64,000 bases of DNA. Origin: JAZKAR01 sp040389065 (GTDB taxonomy: Bacteria > Pseudomonadota > Gammaproteobacteria > Burkholderiales > Casimicrobiaceae). Below are positions 36,311 to 46,182 of this stretch, one piece after another (positions within the stretch are counted from its first letter, which is position 1; each line of letters starts with the position of its first letter). A model generated the notes under the pieces. It saw nothing but the letters and a program-made list of their open reading frames with translations. It ran no database searches and was not told the DNA's origin. Both the position numbers and the translations under genes were made by a program. Location of the stretch: contig JAZKAR010000032.1 in NCBI GenBank assembly GCA_040389065.1, positions 9,470 through 73,469 of the forward strand, written 5' to 3'.

Positions 36311-37786
36311 CTATTGATTGGCGAAAGACGCAAAATAGGGCAAATTAGCACCATAAAGCGATTTAAAGCGATCATAGCGATCAGTTAAAATAGATTGTTG
36401 TTGGGTATCTGGCTCAAACCGTTCTAAAACAGGCATTGGTAAGCAGGTCTGTTCAATGTTGCCTCCCTGGGCGATTCTTGCTAACCGAGCAGCGCCTAGT
36501 GCGCCTGCTGCTTCACTGCCCGAGCGTGTAGCGAGCGGAAGGTTTAAGGTATCGGCAATAAGCTGCGCCCATAACGAACTGCGTGTGCCCCCACCAACTA
36601 ACGAGAGTGTTAGCGTACTGGAAGGGTCTTTGAGGCCTTGAAGTCCATCGAGCAGCCCAAAACTCACGCCTTCAATCACTGAGTAAATTAGATCAGCAGC
36701 TTCATGTTGATGGGTTAAGCCAAAGAATAACCCTTGTGCATGTGGGTTATTATGCGGTGTGCGCTCACCTGATAAGTAAGGCAAAAAGAGAGGCGCTAAA
36801 TGACGACGTTTAGGTGAGAGCGTTGCCGCAAGGCCAAGTGCTTCAGATTCGTCTTTTTGGCCTGTTAGCCGAGAAACCCAGCTTAAACTGCTTGCGGCTG
36901 AAAGCATGACAGACATTTGATGCCAGCGGTTTGGCAACGCATGGCAAAAGGCATGAATAGCAGCAGCAGGATTTGGGCGGTAATGATCATTACAAATAAA
37001 TATTACCCCTGATGTACCCAAAGAAACAAAGCCTTGACCAGGCTGTATAGCGCCGATTCCTATTGCACTGGCTGCATTATCGCCCGCACCACCAGCAATA
37101 ATGACTTCATTTTTTATACCCCAGCGTTTGGCTAGATAGGGATGTAACATACCAGAAGCTTCATTGCTTTCAATCAGCCTTGGCATATGATCAATCGTTA
37201 AATCACATCCTTTAAATAATGTTTCTGACCAAGCACGCTGTTGAACATCTATCCATAGGGTGCCTGAGGCATCAGAACAGTCCGTTACAATATCACCCGA
37301 TAGGCAATAGCGTAAATAGTCTTTAGGGAGTAAAACTTTGGCAATTTTTTTGAATAGCGCAGGTTCATGGCGCTTGAGCCAGCATAGCTTAGGTGCGGTA
37401 AAGCCTGGCATAACAAGATTGCCTGATAGCTGTTCAATATTGGGAACTCGCTCTTTTAGTTCATGGCATTCTTGGCTGCTTCGCCCATCATTCCAAAGTA
37501 TGGCAGGCCGTAATACTTGGTGCTGAGCATCTAAGACAACAGCGCCATGCATCTGCCCTGATAAACCAATGGCTTTGATATCAGCCATGACTGAAGGCAT
37601 TTCAACTGCATACTGGTCTAGCAATGTGCATACTGCTTCCCACCACTCATGAGGCTCCTGCTCAGACCATAAGGGTTGAGGACGTTGTATCGATAAAGCA
37701 TAACGTTTGATTGCTTTAACCGAGTGATTTTCACATAAAAGTAGTACTTTAACCTCGGTTGTACCAAGATCAATGCCAAGAAACAT
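36311..37786 (-). CDS. xylB: xylulokinase
   Basis: A 491-residue FGGY kinase that phosphorylates D-xylulose to D-xylulose 5-phosphate. It has FLGIDLGTTEVK at the N-terminus, GLSGQMHGAV (about residue 78), ILWNDGRS (the LWND motif), the catalytic-base region GGAGDNAASAIG (about 234) and a C-terminal GGGTRSSLWAQLIAD. The start at 37786 has AAGGAT 8 bases upstream; an ATG two codons earlier is too close to it. It lies 72 bases upstream of transaldolase, in the same operon, which fits catabolism of D-arabitol or another polyol through xylulose. Confidence 0.95.
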   Translation of the reverse strand: MFLGIDLGTTEVKVLLLCENHSVKAIKRYALSIQRPQPLWSEQEPHEWWEAVCTLLDQYAVEMPSVMADIKAIGLSGQMHGAVVLDAQHQVLRPAILWNDGRSSQECHELKERVPNIEQLSGNLVMPGFTAPKLCWLKRHEPALFKKIAKVLLPKDYLRYCLSGDIVTDCSDASGTLWIDVQQRAWSETLFKGCDLTIDHMPRLIESNEASGMLHPYLAKRWGIKNEVIIAGGAGDNAASAIGIGAIQPGQGFVSLGTSGVIFICNDHYRPNPAAAIHAFCHALPNRWHQMSVMLSAASSLSWVSRLTGQKDESEALGLAATLSPKRRHLAPLFLPYLSGERTPHNNPHAQGLFFGLTHQHEAADLIYSVIEGVSFGLLDGLQGLKDPSSTLTLSLVGGGTRSSLWAQLIADTLNLPLATRSGSEAAGALGAARLARIAQGGNIEQTCLPMPVLERFEPDTQQQSILTDRYDRFKSLYGANLPYFASFANQ

Positions 37787-37835
37787 ACTCATTATCCTTT
37801 TGTTTTACCCTGAGGTTGGGCATAGAGGCAGGTGC

Positions 37836-38765
37836 TTAATGTCGACCAAACCGTTCAGCTGCCTGGCGTCTAAATTCTTTAGGCGTGATACCTTTGAATT
37901 CTAAAAATCGCCTATTAAAATTAGCAACATTATTAAAACCAACGTCATAACAGACATCTGTAATGTAAAGGTTGGTTTCCATAAGAAGTTGGCATGCTTT
38001 ATTAATACGAAGCCGATTGACGAACTCAGTAAAGTGATTGCCTGTTGCCTTACGAAAAAGACGCGAAAACTGGCTTTCAGACATTTCAAGCTGACCGCAT
38101 AACTGAGCCATTGAAAATTGCGAGGTGCAATGCTCGGTAATATAAGAAATAATATTATTAATGCTAGCCATGGAGGGGTCATCATCACGCACTTGCAATT
38201 GCAGCGTAGAAAGTAATCGATAGTCACTGCAAGCCATGAGTTCAACCATTAACTTAAGAAACTCAGCAAATCGTGCACTGCCTTCAGATTCTCGAATGTC
38301 GATTAAATAGCTTTTAGCGCGTTCGCTTATTCCAAAAAATTCAATGCCATGCTTAGCGCGTGCTAACAACTGCAATATGTCTTTTAGTTCAGGAATAAGT
38401 TGGCTTGCTGATTCTAAAGGGCCATGCTGGAATTGCAGCACCATATCGCGTAAAGCAATATTAGCTTCTACGGTATGTTCTGAGATCCAGTTATGGGGTA
38501 AACAAGGGCCTGTTAAAACGAGATGACCAGGTTCAAATTGCCCAATATAATCGCCTACAAATACTTTGCCGCAACTTTCTAAAATTAAATGCAGTTCATA
38601 TTCTTCATGATAATGCCAACGCACAAGAGGATTGGGACTGCCATGCTCCAGATAGCGCAGAAACCCGTAACTGTCTTTCGTTTCGAATCCTTGCGTAACA
38701 TCTTTTAAAGGGATGTTTTCTAATTTGTAGGGTCGCCTGCGTTGTTGTCCACTCATGAAGCTCAT
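37836..38765 (-). CDS. AraC-family transcriptional regulator
   Basis: A 309-residue regulator. The N-terminal cupin (about residues 45-110, WHYHEEYELHLI and LVLTGPCLPHNW) should bind a sugar or polyol. The C-terminal AraC DNA-binding domain (about 205-305) has two helix-turn-helix units: FSMAQLCGQLEMSESQFSRL and ITDVCYDVGFNNVANFNRRF, ending GITPKEFR. It lies between the polyol dehydrogenase and xylulokinase genes on the same strand, so it is likely the local regulator of these genes. Confidence 0.93.
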   Translation of the reverse strand: MSFMSGQQRRRPYKLENIPLKDVTQGFETKDSYGFLRYLEHGSPNPLVRWHYHEEYELHLILESCGKVFVGDYIGQFEPGHLVLTGPCLPHNWISEHTVEANIALRDMVLQFQHGPLESASQLIPELKDILQLLARAKHGIEFFGISERAKSYLIDIRESEGSARFAEFLKLMVELMACSDYRLLSTLQLQVRDDDPSMASINNIISYITEHCTSQFSMAQLCGQLEMSESQFSRLFRKATGNHFTEFVNRLRINKACQLLMETNLYITDVCYDVGFNNVANFNRRFLEFKGITPKEFRRQAAERFGRH

Positions 38766-38948
38766 GCCTAATTTATGTTTTTATTAATACAACAGAATCA
38801 ATTATTATTACCCCGAACTCAGGTTAAATATATATCACGTACTTAATTGCGCTAGTTAACGGTTATTTTTGATGCCAATTTCTTACAGTGTTCACTCCAT
38901 TTAAAATTGGCATGGGTCATCAGATTTAGCAGGTGAATGAAAATGATA

Positions 38949-40412
38949 TTAAAGCGACGCTGATAGTTTTTCTGAGGTCGATATCGTTTGAGGAGCATAG
39001 CTATTTTCAATAGATGAATCTAACCATTCGGTAAGCTTAGAATGCGCCTGGCTTATCAGAGCAATTAAGGATGGATGACCTGTTAGCTCGGCCCAAAGTG
39101 CAGTTTCATTGCAAAATGCAATCAATGGCTTATCAGATGCAAATATCATTTTTACGCGTTCAGGATTCAGCGCAGGGTCTTGATATTGAAAGTTTAATTT
39201 TCCTTCATTCCAATGCTGTAAAAATACAAAAAAAGTTGCAAGAATCATGGCAGTATCTGCGAATAAATGGTGTGAGGCAAGACGCTCTCTAAGCGTAGGT
39301 AATAAAAACCCAGGTACTTTTGAGAATCCATCAGCACCAGGGCGTTGGTTGGTATCGCAAAGATAAGGGTTGCTAAAACGATCAAGTACCGTTGTAAGAT
39401 AGGCGTGCAAATCAATGGGGCTAGGGCTTAGGCATGGAATAACATCATAGACAACATAGTTGTGTGCCATTTGATGAATAAAATGATCTTGAACACCTTC
39501 ATGAATATAGGTTAAGCCTTTTAAAGCACCCGCCCAGGCAATACAGATATGTGTTGAGTTTAAAATACGAATTTTTGCTTCTTCGTAGGGCAATACCGAC
39601 TCAACCATTTCGACACCCACATTTTCTAAAGCAGGGCGCCCATTACAAAAGTGGTCTTCAACAACCCATTGAATAAAGCTTTCAGCCATCAATGCGCATT
39701 TATCATTCCATCCTGTTGCTACGCTAACACGCTTACGGACATCTTCAGAGGGGCGAGGAGTAATACGATCTACCATGCTGTTAGGGCAACTTGTGTTATT
39801 TTCTACCCATGCAAGAAACTCTAAATCATTGCTATAACGTAAAAATTCTATTAAGCCTGATCGGAAGCGATCACCGTTAGAGCGCAAGTTATCACAGCTT
39901 AGCAACGTAATAGCACCTGAGTTATTTGCTTTACGTTTTCTTAAGATGGCTGTAATAGCTCCATAGATAGTAAGTAGGGTGTTTTGCTCGATATCGCTTT
40001 TAATTTCTTTGTGCGTGATATCTAATCGATTATGCTCATCTAGATAATAACCGCCTTCGGTTACTGTAAATGAAATGATGCGCGTTGAATGTTGAGCACC
40101 TACCTGAATAACATCTGTTAAGCCAGGTGTGTAAGAAATAACAGTTTGAATTGATTGAATTGTTTCGTATGTGTGCGTGCCATCTGGCGTTATTGTTTCA
40201 AGGGTATATGCCCCGTTTTGTTGTTGTAATTTAGTAATTGTATCTTCCATATCTGGTCGAATATTGGCTCCTGCCAATGACCAATTGGTTTCACCTTGGT
40301 TGATGAGTTCTTGAAAATAAACAGCTTGATGAGCGCGGTGGAAGGAGCCTAATCCTAAATGTAGCATAACGTAATTGTCTTGATGATCAGACTTCTTAGC
40401 GGCATTAGTCAT
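38949..40412 (-). CDS. mannitol/D-arabinitol dehydrogenase family
   Basis: A 487-residue long-chain polyol dehydrogenase that oxidises a polyol to the ketose with NAD. It has MLHLGLGSFHRAHQAVYF at the N-terminus, SCDNLRSNGDRFR (about residue 178), and the family signature NSMVDRITPRP (about 212). With xylulokinase and transaldolase nearby, D-arabinitol 4-dehydrogenase (giving D-xylulose) is more likely than mannitol 2-dehydrogenase. The paralogues are hard to tell apart by eye. No transporter gene lies in this cluster. Confidence 0.9.
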   Translation of the reverse strand: MTNAAKKSDHQDNYVMLHLGLGSFHRAHQAVYFQELINQGETNWSLAGANIRPDMEDTITKLQQQNGAYTLETITPDGTHTYETIQSIQTVISYTPGLTDVIQVGAQHSTRIISFTVTEGGYYLDEHNRLDITHKEIKSDIEQNTLLTIYGAITAILRKRKANNSGAITLLSCDNLRSNGDRFRSGLIEFLRYSNDLEFLAWVENNTSCPNSMVDRITPRPSEDVRKRVSVATGWNDKCALMAESFIQWVVEDHFCNGRPALENVGVEMVESVLPYEEAKIRILNSTHICIAWAGALKGLTYIHEGVQDHFIHQMAHNYVVYDVIPCLSPSPIDLHAYLTTVLDRFSNPYLCDTNQRPGADGFSKVPGFLLPTLRERLASHHLFADTAMILATFFVFLQHWNEGKLNFQYQDPALNPERVKMIFASDKPLIAFCNETALWAELTGHPSLIALISQAHSKLTEWLDSSIENSYAPQTISTSEKLSASL

Positions 40413-40450
40413 AAGGTGTAGATGCCTTTCTTATGTAGATTACATAGAGT

Positions 40451-40587
40451 TAGAAGTTACGCAGTTGGATTCTCTCGGCGTGGGACGCCCCGCGTTATAG
40501 CAACTTGACGTACTGCGTGGCGTGTACTATCTGCGTTGCCATGCGGGGCATCCCATGCCTTGAGTGAACCCAACTGTGTAACTTCTA
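40451..40587 (+). repeat. TA-flanked palindromic element, copy F (long)
   Basis: One of the best-kept long copies (137 bp). It begins TAGAAGTTACGCAGTTGG, then CTCTCGGCGTGGGACGCCCC, and on the right GCGGGGCATCCCATGCC, with the end CCAACTGTGTAACTTCTA. Nearly the whole element can fold into one hairpin. TA lies on both sides. Confidence 0.88.
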
Positions 40588-40885
40588 AGAGTATTAAATT
40601 CCAAAATCTTACGCTTCTGGATTCTAAGATCTAGAAAGGAAAGATAACGGAAAAGGGCTAAGGATGTTAACACCAAGTACTTTAGCTATTTGATACTGAA
40701 TTGATAAAACGTGATACTTTTTTTCATGTGCATTATGTTTAGTAAAATTAGTCATGCAAAACTGATATTTTTGATGATTTTTGTTTTATGTGGTTGATTT
40801 ATATGAAAATAATTTGAAAATAGATAGATTTTTTGAGCGAGGCGATGGTAGAGGCTACGTTTATTATTATATGAACGATTAGTAT

Positions 40886-41485
40886 TTAAACGGTAATACC
40901 AAAGCGACTCAAAAGCTCAGCAGTTTCGTAAAGAGCAAGCCCTTTAACTCCAGAATCGCTGCCTGAAATATGTTTTACAAAAGTAGCAGCTTTGCCCTGT
41001 AAACCATAGGCACCTGCCATATCTAAAATCTCTGTATTTCGTGTATAGCGCTGAATTTCATCAGAAGAAAGGGTTTTGAAAACGACCTCGGTGACAGATA
41101 GCGCGCTTTCTATTTTTTCGCCTTGTATAATTGAAATGGCGGTAAGTACCTGGTGAGATTTTCCTGAAAGTTGCTGTAAAAAATAAGCGGCTTCTTCTTG
41201 ATCGCGAGGTTTTCCTAAAATTTGATTTTCAAAGGCAACAGTGGTATCTGCTGCTAGAATGGGATATGAAGGAAGGCCTCGTTGGCGGGCACGATCCCAC
41301 GCTATTTGTGCTTTATAGATCGCTATGCGCTGAACATAAATTAAGGCAGGTTCATCATCGAGTGGGGTTTCATCAACATCAGCTACTCTGCCAGTACGTG
41401 AACGTATTAGTAAATGTTCATAGGTAACACCAATTTGGTCAAGCAATTGACGTCTACGCAGGCTGTTAGAGGCTAAGTAAATCAT
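40886..41485 (-). CDS. maf: Maf nucleotide pyrophosphatase
   Basis: A 199-residue Maf/HAM1-fold house-cleaning enzyme that hydrolyses non-canonical or dTTP/UTP-type triphosphates. It has LASNSLRRRQLLDQIG at the N-terminus, PILAADTTVAF (about residue 74), the GKPRDQEEA loop and DMAGAYGLQGKAA (about 155), closest to the YhdE-type subfamily. GGAG lies 8 bases upstream of the start. It is the last gene of the rsfS-rlmH-maf cluster, 125 bases after rlmH. Confidence 0.95.
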   Translation of the reverse strand: MIYLASNSLRRRQLLDQIGVTYEHLLIRSRTGRVADVDETPLDDEPALIYVQRIAIYKAQIAWDRARQRGLPSYPILAADTTVAFENQILGKPRDQEEAAYFLQQLSGKSHQVLTAISIIQGEKIESALSVTEVVFKTLSSDEIQRYTRNTEILDMAGAYGLQGKAATFVKHISGSDSGVKGLALYETAELLSRFGITV

Positions 41486-41610
41486 AGCGTTTCTCCGCTT
41501 TTTAAAACCACTCAGTCAAAGAGGGCTATATAGTAACGCGGCTCAGCATTATGCGGTTATTTTTTTGCAAAGAAATGTAAGTGCGAAGCAGGTGAACAAG
41601 ATAGACGGTA

Positions 41611-42093
41611 TTAATCTCGATGGTAAGGGTGACCACTCAATAAGGTGCTAGCCCGATAAAGCTGTTCCATCAAAATCACGCGAGCCATATCATGAGGAAG
41701 CGTAAATCTAGAAAGAGAAATGCTGAGGTGGGCTTGTTCTAAAATACGTGCATCAAGCCCATCGGTTCCGCCAATGACATAAGCCACTTTATCGCCTTGT
41801 GCCTGGTAGTCTTTTAGGTAAGCCGCTAAATCGCGCGAGGTTAAAAGTTTACCCCGCTCATCAAGCGCAATGCGTACAGTACTATCTTTCCAGGCTTCTT
41901 CAATACGATCAGCTTCTCGTGATTTGGTAACTTGAATATGGCTAGAGCTTGTTTGTTTGTCTGTTCGTTTTTCAGCTTTTAGCAGACGCTCTTCAAACTG
42001 CCATTCTCGGGGCAGGCGTTTTCGGTATTCAGCACACCCTTCGTCAATCCATGCAGGAGCTTTATGGCCTAAAGCAATTAAACGCAACCACAT
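41611..42093 (-). CDS. rlmH: 23S rRNA pseudouridine1915 N3-methyltransferase
   Basis: A 160-residue SPOUT methyltransferase that methylates pseudouridine 1915 of 23S rRNA. It has LRLIALGHKAPAWI at the N-terminus, a SAM-binding trefoil-knot part YVIGGTDGLD (about residue 103), and the C-terminal block LSRFTLPHDMARVILMEQLY with the HPYHRD tail. The length is normal. It starts 19 bases after the rsfS stop, in the same operon. Confidence 0.97.
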   Translation of the reverse strand: MWLRLIALGHKAPAWIDEGCAEYRKRLPREWQFEERLLKAEKRTDKQTSSSHIQVTKSREADRIEEAWKDSTVRIALDERGKLLTSRDLAAYLKDYQAQGDKVAYVIGGTDGLDARILEQAHLSISLSRFTLPHDMARVILMEQLYRASTLLSGHPYHRD

Positions 42094-42112
42094 GATTTAT
42101 AACGCTAGCCGA

Positions 42113-42469
42113 TTAAGCGACATCTTTCAATTCAATCATATTGCTAGGAGTTTTCCATAACTCTTCAAGGTGATAGTACTCACGAATAGGTGTTTGCATC
42201 ACATGAACAATGACAGATTCGCAGTCTAATACGATCCATTCACTGTTCTCTTCACCTTCTAGGCCTAACACAATACCGCCAGCTTCTTTCCATTTAGCTT
42301 TTGCGCTGTAGGCCAAGGCTTTTACCTGGCGGCTAGAATCAGCGCCTGCAATGATAATGGTGTCATATAAAGGTGTTTGTTTACGTACATCTAATACACA
42401 TAAGTTTTTAGCTTTAATATCTTCAAGCGCATCGATAAGAATACGCAATGAGGGTGTTGCAGTGGGCAT
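42113..42469 (-). CDS. rsfS: ribosomal silencing factor RsfS
   Basis: A 118-residue RsfS/Iojap protein that binds L14 and blocks subunit joining when nutrients run out. The start at 42469 (MPTATPSLR) is chosen because AAGGAT lies 4 bases upstream and the length fits the family; the frame continues open further upstream without a start signal. It has LDVRKQTPLYDTIIIAGADS, GLEGEENSEWIVLDC and HVMQTPIREYYHLEELW. It leads the rsfS-rlmH-maf cluster. nadD, usual before rsfS in relatives, is not adjacent here. Confidence 0.96.
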   Translation of the reverse strand: MPTATPSLRILIDALEDIKAKNLCVLDVRKQTPLYDTIIIAGADSSRQVKALAYSAKAKWKEAGGIVLGLEGEENSEWIVLDCESVIVHVMQTPIREYYHLEELWKTPSNMIELKDVA

Positions 42470-42783
42470 AGTGATCCTTAAGTAATTCTTGGAGGCTCTT
42501 TGAACGGTTAAGTAAGCATGGTTATTGAAGAGAGGGCGGTACTCGATATCTGTTTGATAAATAACGTAGATGTTGCGTATCGGCTTTCTCATCTAGCCTT
42601 TTCTGCTGAGCCTTTCTTGCCGAGCAGATGCTTAGTAAAATTTAAACAGCTTTTTAACGTGCAATGATGCACAGATTTTCTCGTAGTTTAGCATATTTCT
42701 ACGTGAATACAGCTTGCCTCAGAAGATGGGGGTGCATCTTAAGAAGGCAAGAGCAGTTATCGAAAAACAGGTAGCGTTGTTAA

Positions 42784-44184
42784 TTACTCATTTGCAGGTT
42801 TGAGGTGAAAGCCTCCACCGGCGATATCTTCAATCACAAACCCCAAGTTGGCAATTTCTGTACGCAAACGATCAGATTCTGCCCATTGTTTCGCTACACG
42901 CGCCGATTGCCTTGCCTGAGCTAACTCATTAACCGCTTCAGGTATAGTAATTTGCGGGGGAGACCATTCATTTAATGCTAAACCTAGTGCAACATTCATT
43001 TGAGTGAGCGTCGCATAACGAATATTTTCAGGAAGTTGGTCATTTCGAACCACACCCCATACAGTTGCTAAGGCTTGCGGGAAGTTAAGATCATCATTTA
43101 AGTAGTCTGAAAATGCCTGTAAAGCGGTAACATCAGCTTCTGGTGCAGTATTTTGATATTGAGTATGCCAGCGATAATAGGTTTCACGTAGGCGTTGCAG
43201 CGCTGTCTTTGCAGCATCTAAGGCTTCCCAAGTAAAACTTAAATTGCTGCGGTAATGCGCAGTTAAGCATAAATAGCGGTACGCTAAGGGATCATAACCC
43301 TCTTCTTTTAGCGTTTGCAAACGTAAAAATACCCCTGCTGATTTCGACATTTTTGACTGATTAATCTGTAAAAAATGACCATGCAGCCAATAATTCGCTA
43401 AGCGTGTGCCGCAACGCGCTTCGGTTTGAGCGATTTCATTCGTATGATGAACGGGTATATGATCTTCACCGCCGCAATGAATATCAAATAAATTTCCTAG
43501 GTATTTCTGTGCCATCGCTGAGCATTCAATATGCCAGCCAGGAAATCCTTTTCCCCACGGGCTTGCCCATTCCATTTGGCGCTGCCCATTTTCAGGGCTG
43601 AACTTCCAAAGTGCAAAATCGGTAATGTTTCGTTTTTCGCCTTGCTCTACGCGTTTGCCCGCTTCGAGGCCTTCTTTATCTAGGCGTGCCAGTTCTCCAT
43701 AGTGAGGTTGGCGGCTGGTATCAAAGTACAGGCCATCTGAGGTTTGATACACAAAGCCTTTTGCTTCAAGATCACGAATAAAGTTAATCTGTTCTTCGAT
43801 ATGGTCGGTAGCTTTACACCATAAGTCAGGTTCTTCTATGTGGAGTTCAGCTAAGTCATGGCGAAAAGCTTGGGTATATTCTTCAGCAATTTCCCATGCT
43901 GATTTGCCCGTACGTTTAGACCCTTTTTCCATTTTATCTTCGCCACTATCACCATCTGAGGTTAAATGACCTACATCGGTGATATTCATAACGAAGTGAA
44001 CGTGATAACCGTTCCATTTTAAAACACGCCTTAGCCCATCTTCAAACAAGTAAGTACGTAAATTACCAATGTGAGCATAATCATAAACAGTGGGACCACA
44101 GGCATAGATGCCTACTTCATTCTCCTTAAGCGCTTTAAAGGGGCGAAGAGAACGAGTAAAGGTATCGTATAAATGCAAGGGCAT
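42784..44184 (-). CDS. cysS: cysteinyl-tRNA synthetase
   Basis: A 466-residue class I synthetase that charges tRNA-Cys. It has YACGPTVYDYAHIGNLRTYL (zinc Cys and the HIGN motif, about residues 28-47), WHIECSAMA, GGEDHIPVHHTNEIAQTEA (other zinc ligands) and the KMSKSAG loop (about 268). The C-terminal tail (LRTEIANLGFVIED) is normal. It is upstream of the EAL gene on the same strand, with 52 bases between. Confidence 0.98.
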   Translation of the reverse strand: MPLHLYDTFTRSLRPFKALKENEVGIYACGPTVYDYAHIGNLRTYLFEDGLRRVLKWNGYHVHFVMNITDVGHLTSDGDSGEDKMEKGSKRTGKSAWEIAEEYTQAFRHDLAELHIEEPDLWCKATDHIEEQINFIRDLEAKGFVYQTSDGLYFDTSRQPHYGELARLDKEGLEAGKRVEQGEKRNITDFALWKFSPENGQRQMEWASPWGKGFPGWHIECSAMAQKYLGNLFDIHCGGEDHIPVHHTNEIAQTEARCGTRLANYWLHGHFLQINQSKMSKSAGVFLRLQTLKEEGYDPLAYRYLCLTAHYRSNLSFTWEALDAAKTALQRLRETYYRWHTQYQNTAPEADVTALQAFSDYLNDDLNFPQALATVWGVVRNDQLPENIRYATLTQMNVALGLALNEWSPPQITIPEAVNELAQARQSARVAKQWAESDRLRTEIANLGFVIEDIAGGGFHLKPANE

Positions 44185-44236
44185 AGCGTGAAAACTCCAA
44201 GATAGTTAGGATGCCCAGGTGAGAGGTTTTAAACTC

Positions 44237-45997
44237 TTAGCGGCGTAGGGCAAGCTCTCTTTGCTGGCACCATTCGATAAAGCGAGGCGCAGGCAAAGGT
44301 TTGCTATAAAAATAGCCCTGTATTTTATCACAACCGTAGTCACGTAAAAGCAACACGGTATCGCGATCTTCAGCGCCTTCGGCGACTACCTCAAGATTCA
44401 AGGCATGGGCCAGATCGATCATTGATTTCACAATCAGTCTATCTTGCGTGACACTGGTAATTTTGTTAACGAATGTTTGATCAACTTTGAGTTCTGAAAG
44501 CGGCATGGTTTTCAGATAGGTCATAGACGAATAGCCGGTTCCAAAATCATCCACAGCAATTTTAGCGCCAATACTGCGAAGTTTATGTAGCGCATTCATT
44601 GAGCGATCTTCTTGCTCTACCATTGAGCCTTCAGTAAGTTCTAAGGTTAGCATATCAGGTTGCAGCCGCCAGGTGGATAGCGCCTGTTGTACAAGGTCTG
44701 GTAAATCAGGGTTTCTAATATCTGCTGCGGTAAGGTTTACAGAAACGCCTATACGAACGCCATTACGTGCAAATTCATTGGCTTGTCGGCATGCTGTATT
44801 TAAAAGAAGGCGCGTCATAGCAGGGCCATTGCCCGTTCGTTCTGCAATTTCAATGGTTAAGGGGGGAGGAACCCATTCGCCTGTTTTTGTTTGCCAGCGC
44901 AGTAGGGCTTCTGCGGTGGTGCATCGTCCTGTTTTGGTATCAATTTGTGGCTGATAAAATAACTGAAATTCATTATCGCGTAAGGCTTCTAGAAACTGAC
45001 TTTCTAAGACAGAGTCTTTTTTAAGTTGCCTTTCCATACTCGGCGAAAAAATAAGGAACTGTTCGTTATCTGAATGCGGGCTTTTGCTTGCCATTTGTGC
45101 ATAGCGTACCAGGGTAGACGGTGAGGTAGTATGATCTGGTGCTAATGCAATTCCAACTTGAGGGCGTACTGACATTGAGTGCCCCGAGACAACAAAATTA
45201 TCATCAAAAATCTGCGTAATTTTTGATGCTGCCATTAAAGCCTGGCTTTCAAGTTGTAAATCTGGCAGCATAAGCGCCAATTCAAAACGGTTCAAACGGC
45301 TTACAATATCAGCAGGGCGCAGTAAGTCAGACATCCTTTTCAGCACTTCTTCCCAAAAGTGTTTCATAGTTTCAGACTCACTGCTTAAACCCAGGCGGTC
45401 AGCTTTTAAATCTACGCAAATTACAGCTACCATTTTGTCTTGAACTAAGGAGTTATTGATCGTGCTTTGTAAGCGAATAACTAGGCCTTCTAAATTGGGT
45501 AAGCCTGTATCAGCATCATAAGTAGCAATTTCATCAGCCTGTAAGCGCTCATAGCGAAGGGCGCCTTCCATCAGTACTGAACTTATTAAAGTACACATTA
45601 AAAATGCTGTAAATTGTTGCTTTTCAGGAAGCTTAGTAGAATTGTTGATGGCTTGGCTAAAAATGCATGCCACAGAGCTAACGCGAAGGCCACGCTCATA
45701 CTGCATGAGCCAGGCATTTAGAAGATTGCTTAATGCTGTAAGACTAAAGCCTTGGCGTGAAATCCAGTGGCAGAAAGCGGCTAATAGGCGTGAAGATTCT
45801 TCCCACAGATGAGCAGGGATATCAGCTTCGGTGGCTAAGCCACTATTCTCAGCAACGGTTTCTAGTACCTTAGCCAGTTCAGCAAACCAGGGCTTAAGCT
45901 CCTCCCAGTCTTGCATCCTAATACCTTGCAGACGCACAAGCTCTTGCATCCATTGCTGGTTATTAAGATTTGTCTGGGAGCTTTGCGGTAATGTCAT
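44237..45997 (-). CDS. EAL phosphodiesterase with degenerate GGDEF
   Basis: A 586-residue c-di-GMP protein. Residues 1-165 are helical with no domain I recognise. The GGDEF-like domain (about 170-325) has lost its motif: the position reads RLNRFELAL, so it should not make c-di-GMP and may only bind GTP. The EAL domain (about 335-580) is intact, with AEALLRW, NLTAADI, LELTEG, AVDDFGTGYSS, LKVDQTFV, AEGAED and QGYFYSKPL, so c-di-GMP hydrolysis is likely. There is no membrane segment. Its output partner is unknown; a PilZ protein is encoded at 59.8 kb. AGGA lies 7 bases upstream of the ATG. Confidence 0.93.
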   Translation of the reverse strand: MTLPQSSQTNLNNQQWMQELVRLQGIRMQDWEELKPWFAELAKVLETVAENSGLATEADIPAHLWEESSRLLAAFCHWISRQGFSLTALSNLLNAWLMQYERGLRVSSVACIFSQAINNSTKLPEKQQFTAFLMCTLISSVLMEGALRYERLQADEIATYDADTGLPNLEGLVIRLQSTINNSLVQDKMVAVICVDLKADRLGLSSESETMKHFWEEVLKRMSDLLRPADIVSRLNRFELALMLPDLQLESQALMAASKITQIFDDNFVVSGHSMSVRPQVGIALAPDHTTSPSTLVRYAQMASKSPHSDNEQFLIFSPSMERQLKKDSVLESQFLEALRDNEFQLFYQPQIDTKTGRCTTAEALLRWQTKTGEWVPPPLTIEIAERTGNGPAMTRLLLNTACRQANEFARNGVRIGVSVNLTAADIRNPDLPDLVQQALSTWRLQPDMLTLELTEGSMVEQEDRSMNALHKLRSIGAKIAVDDFGTGYSSMTYLKTMPLSELKVDQTFVNKITSVTQDRLIVKSMIDLAHALNLEVVAEGAEDRDTVLLLRDYGCDKIQGYFYSKPLPAPRFIEWCQQRELALRR

Positions 45998-46182
45998 GTG
46001 AAATCCTGTTTATGCACAGCAATGAGCTGGCACAAGGTTTCTAGTTTGAAAACATAAGGGATCAAGCATAAAAAATGCATCCTTTTCAACTCAATAGCGT
46101 TTCTTTTTTATCGAGCAGTTAAATGAGTTTCTGGAGGTAATATGATCATAAAGTTAAGTCTATCGACCGAGAGGTTTTTGCC

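Noticed and set aside
42470..42592. Longer N-terminus for RsfS from 42592
   Set aside because: It would make the protein 159 residues, beyond the family norm, and the upstream ATG lacks a ribosome binding site. The ATG at 42469 has AAGGAT.
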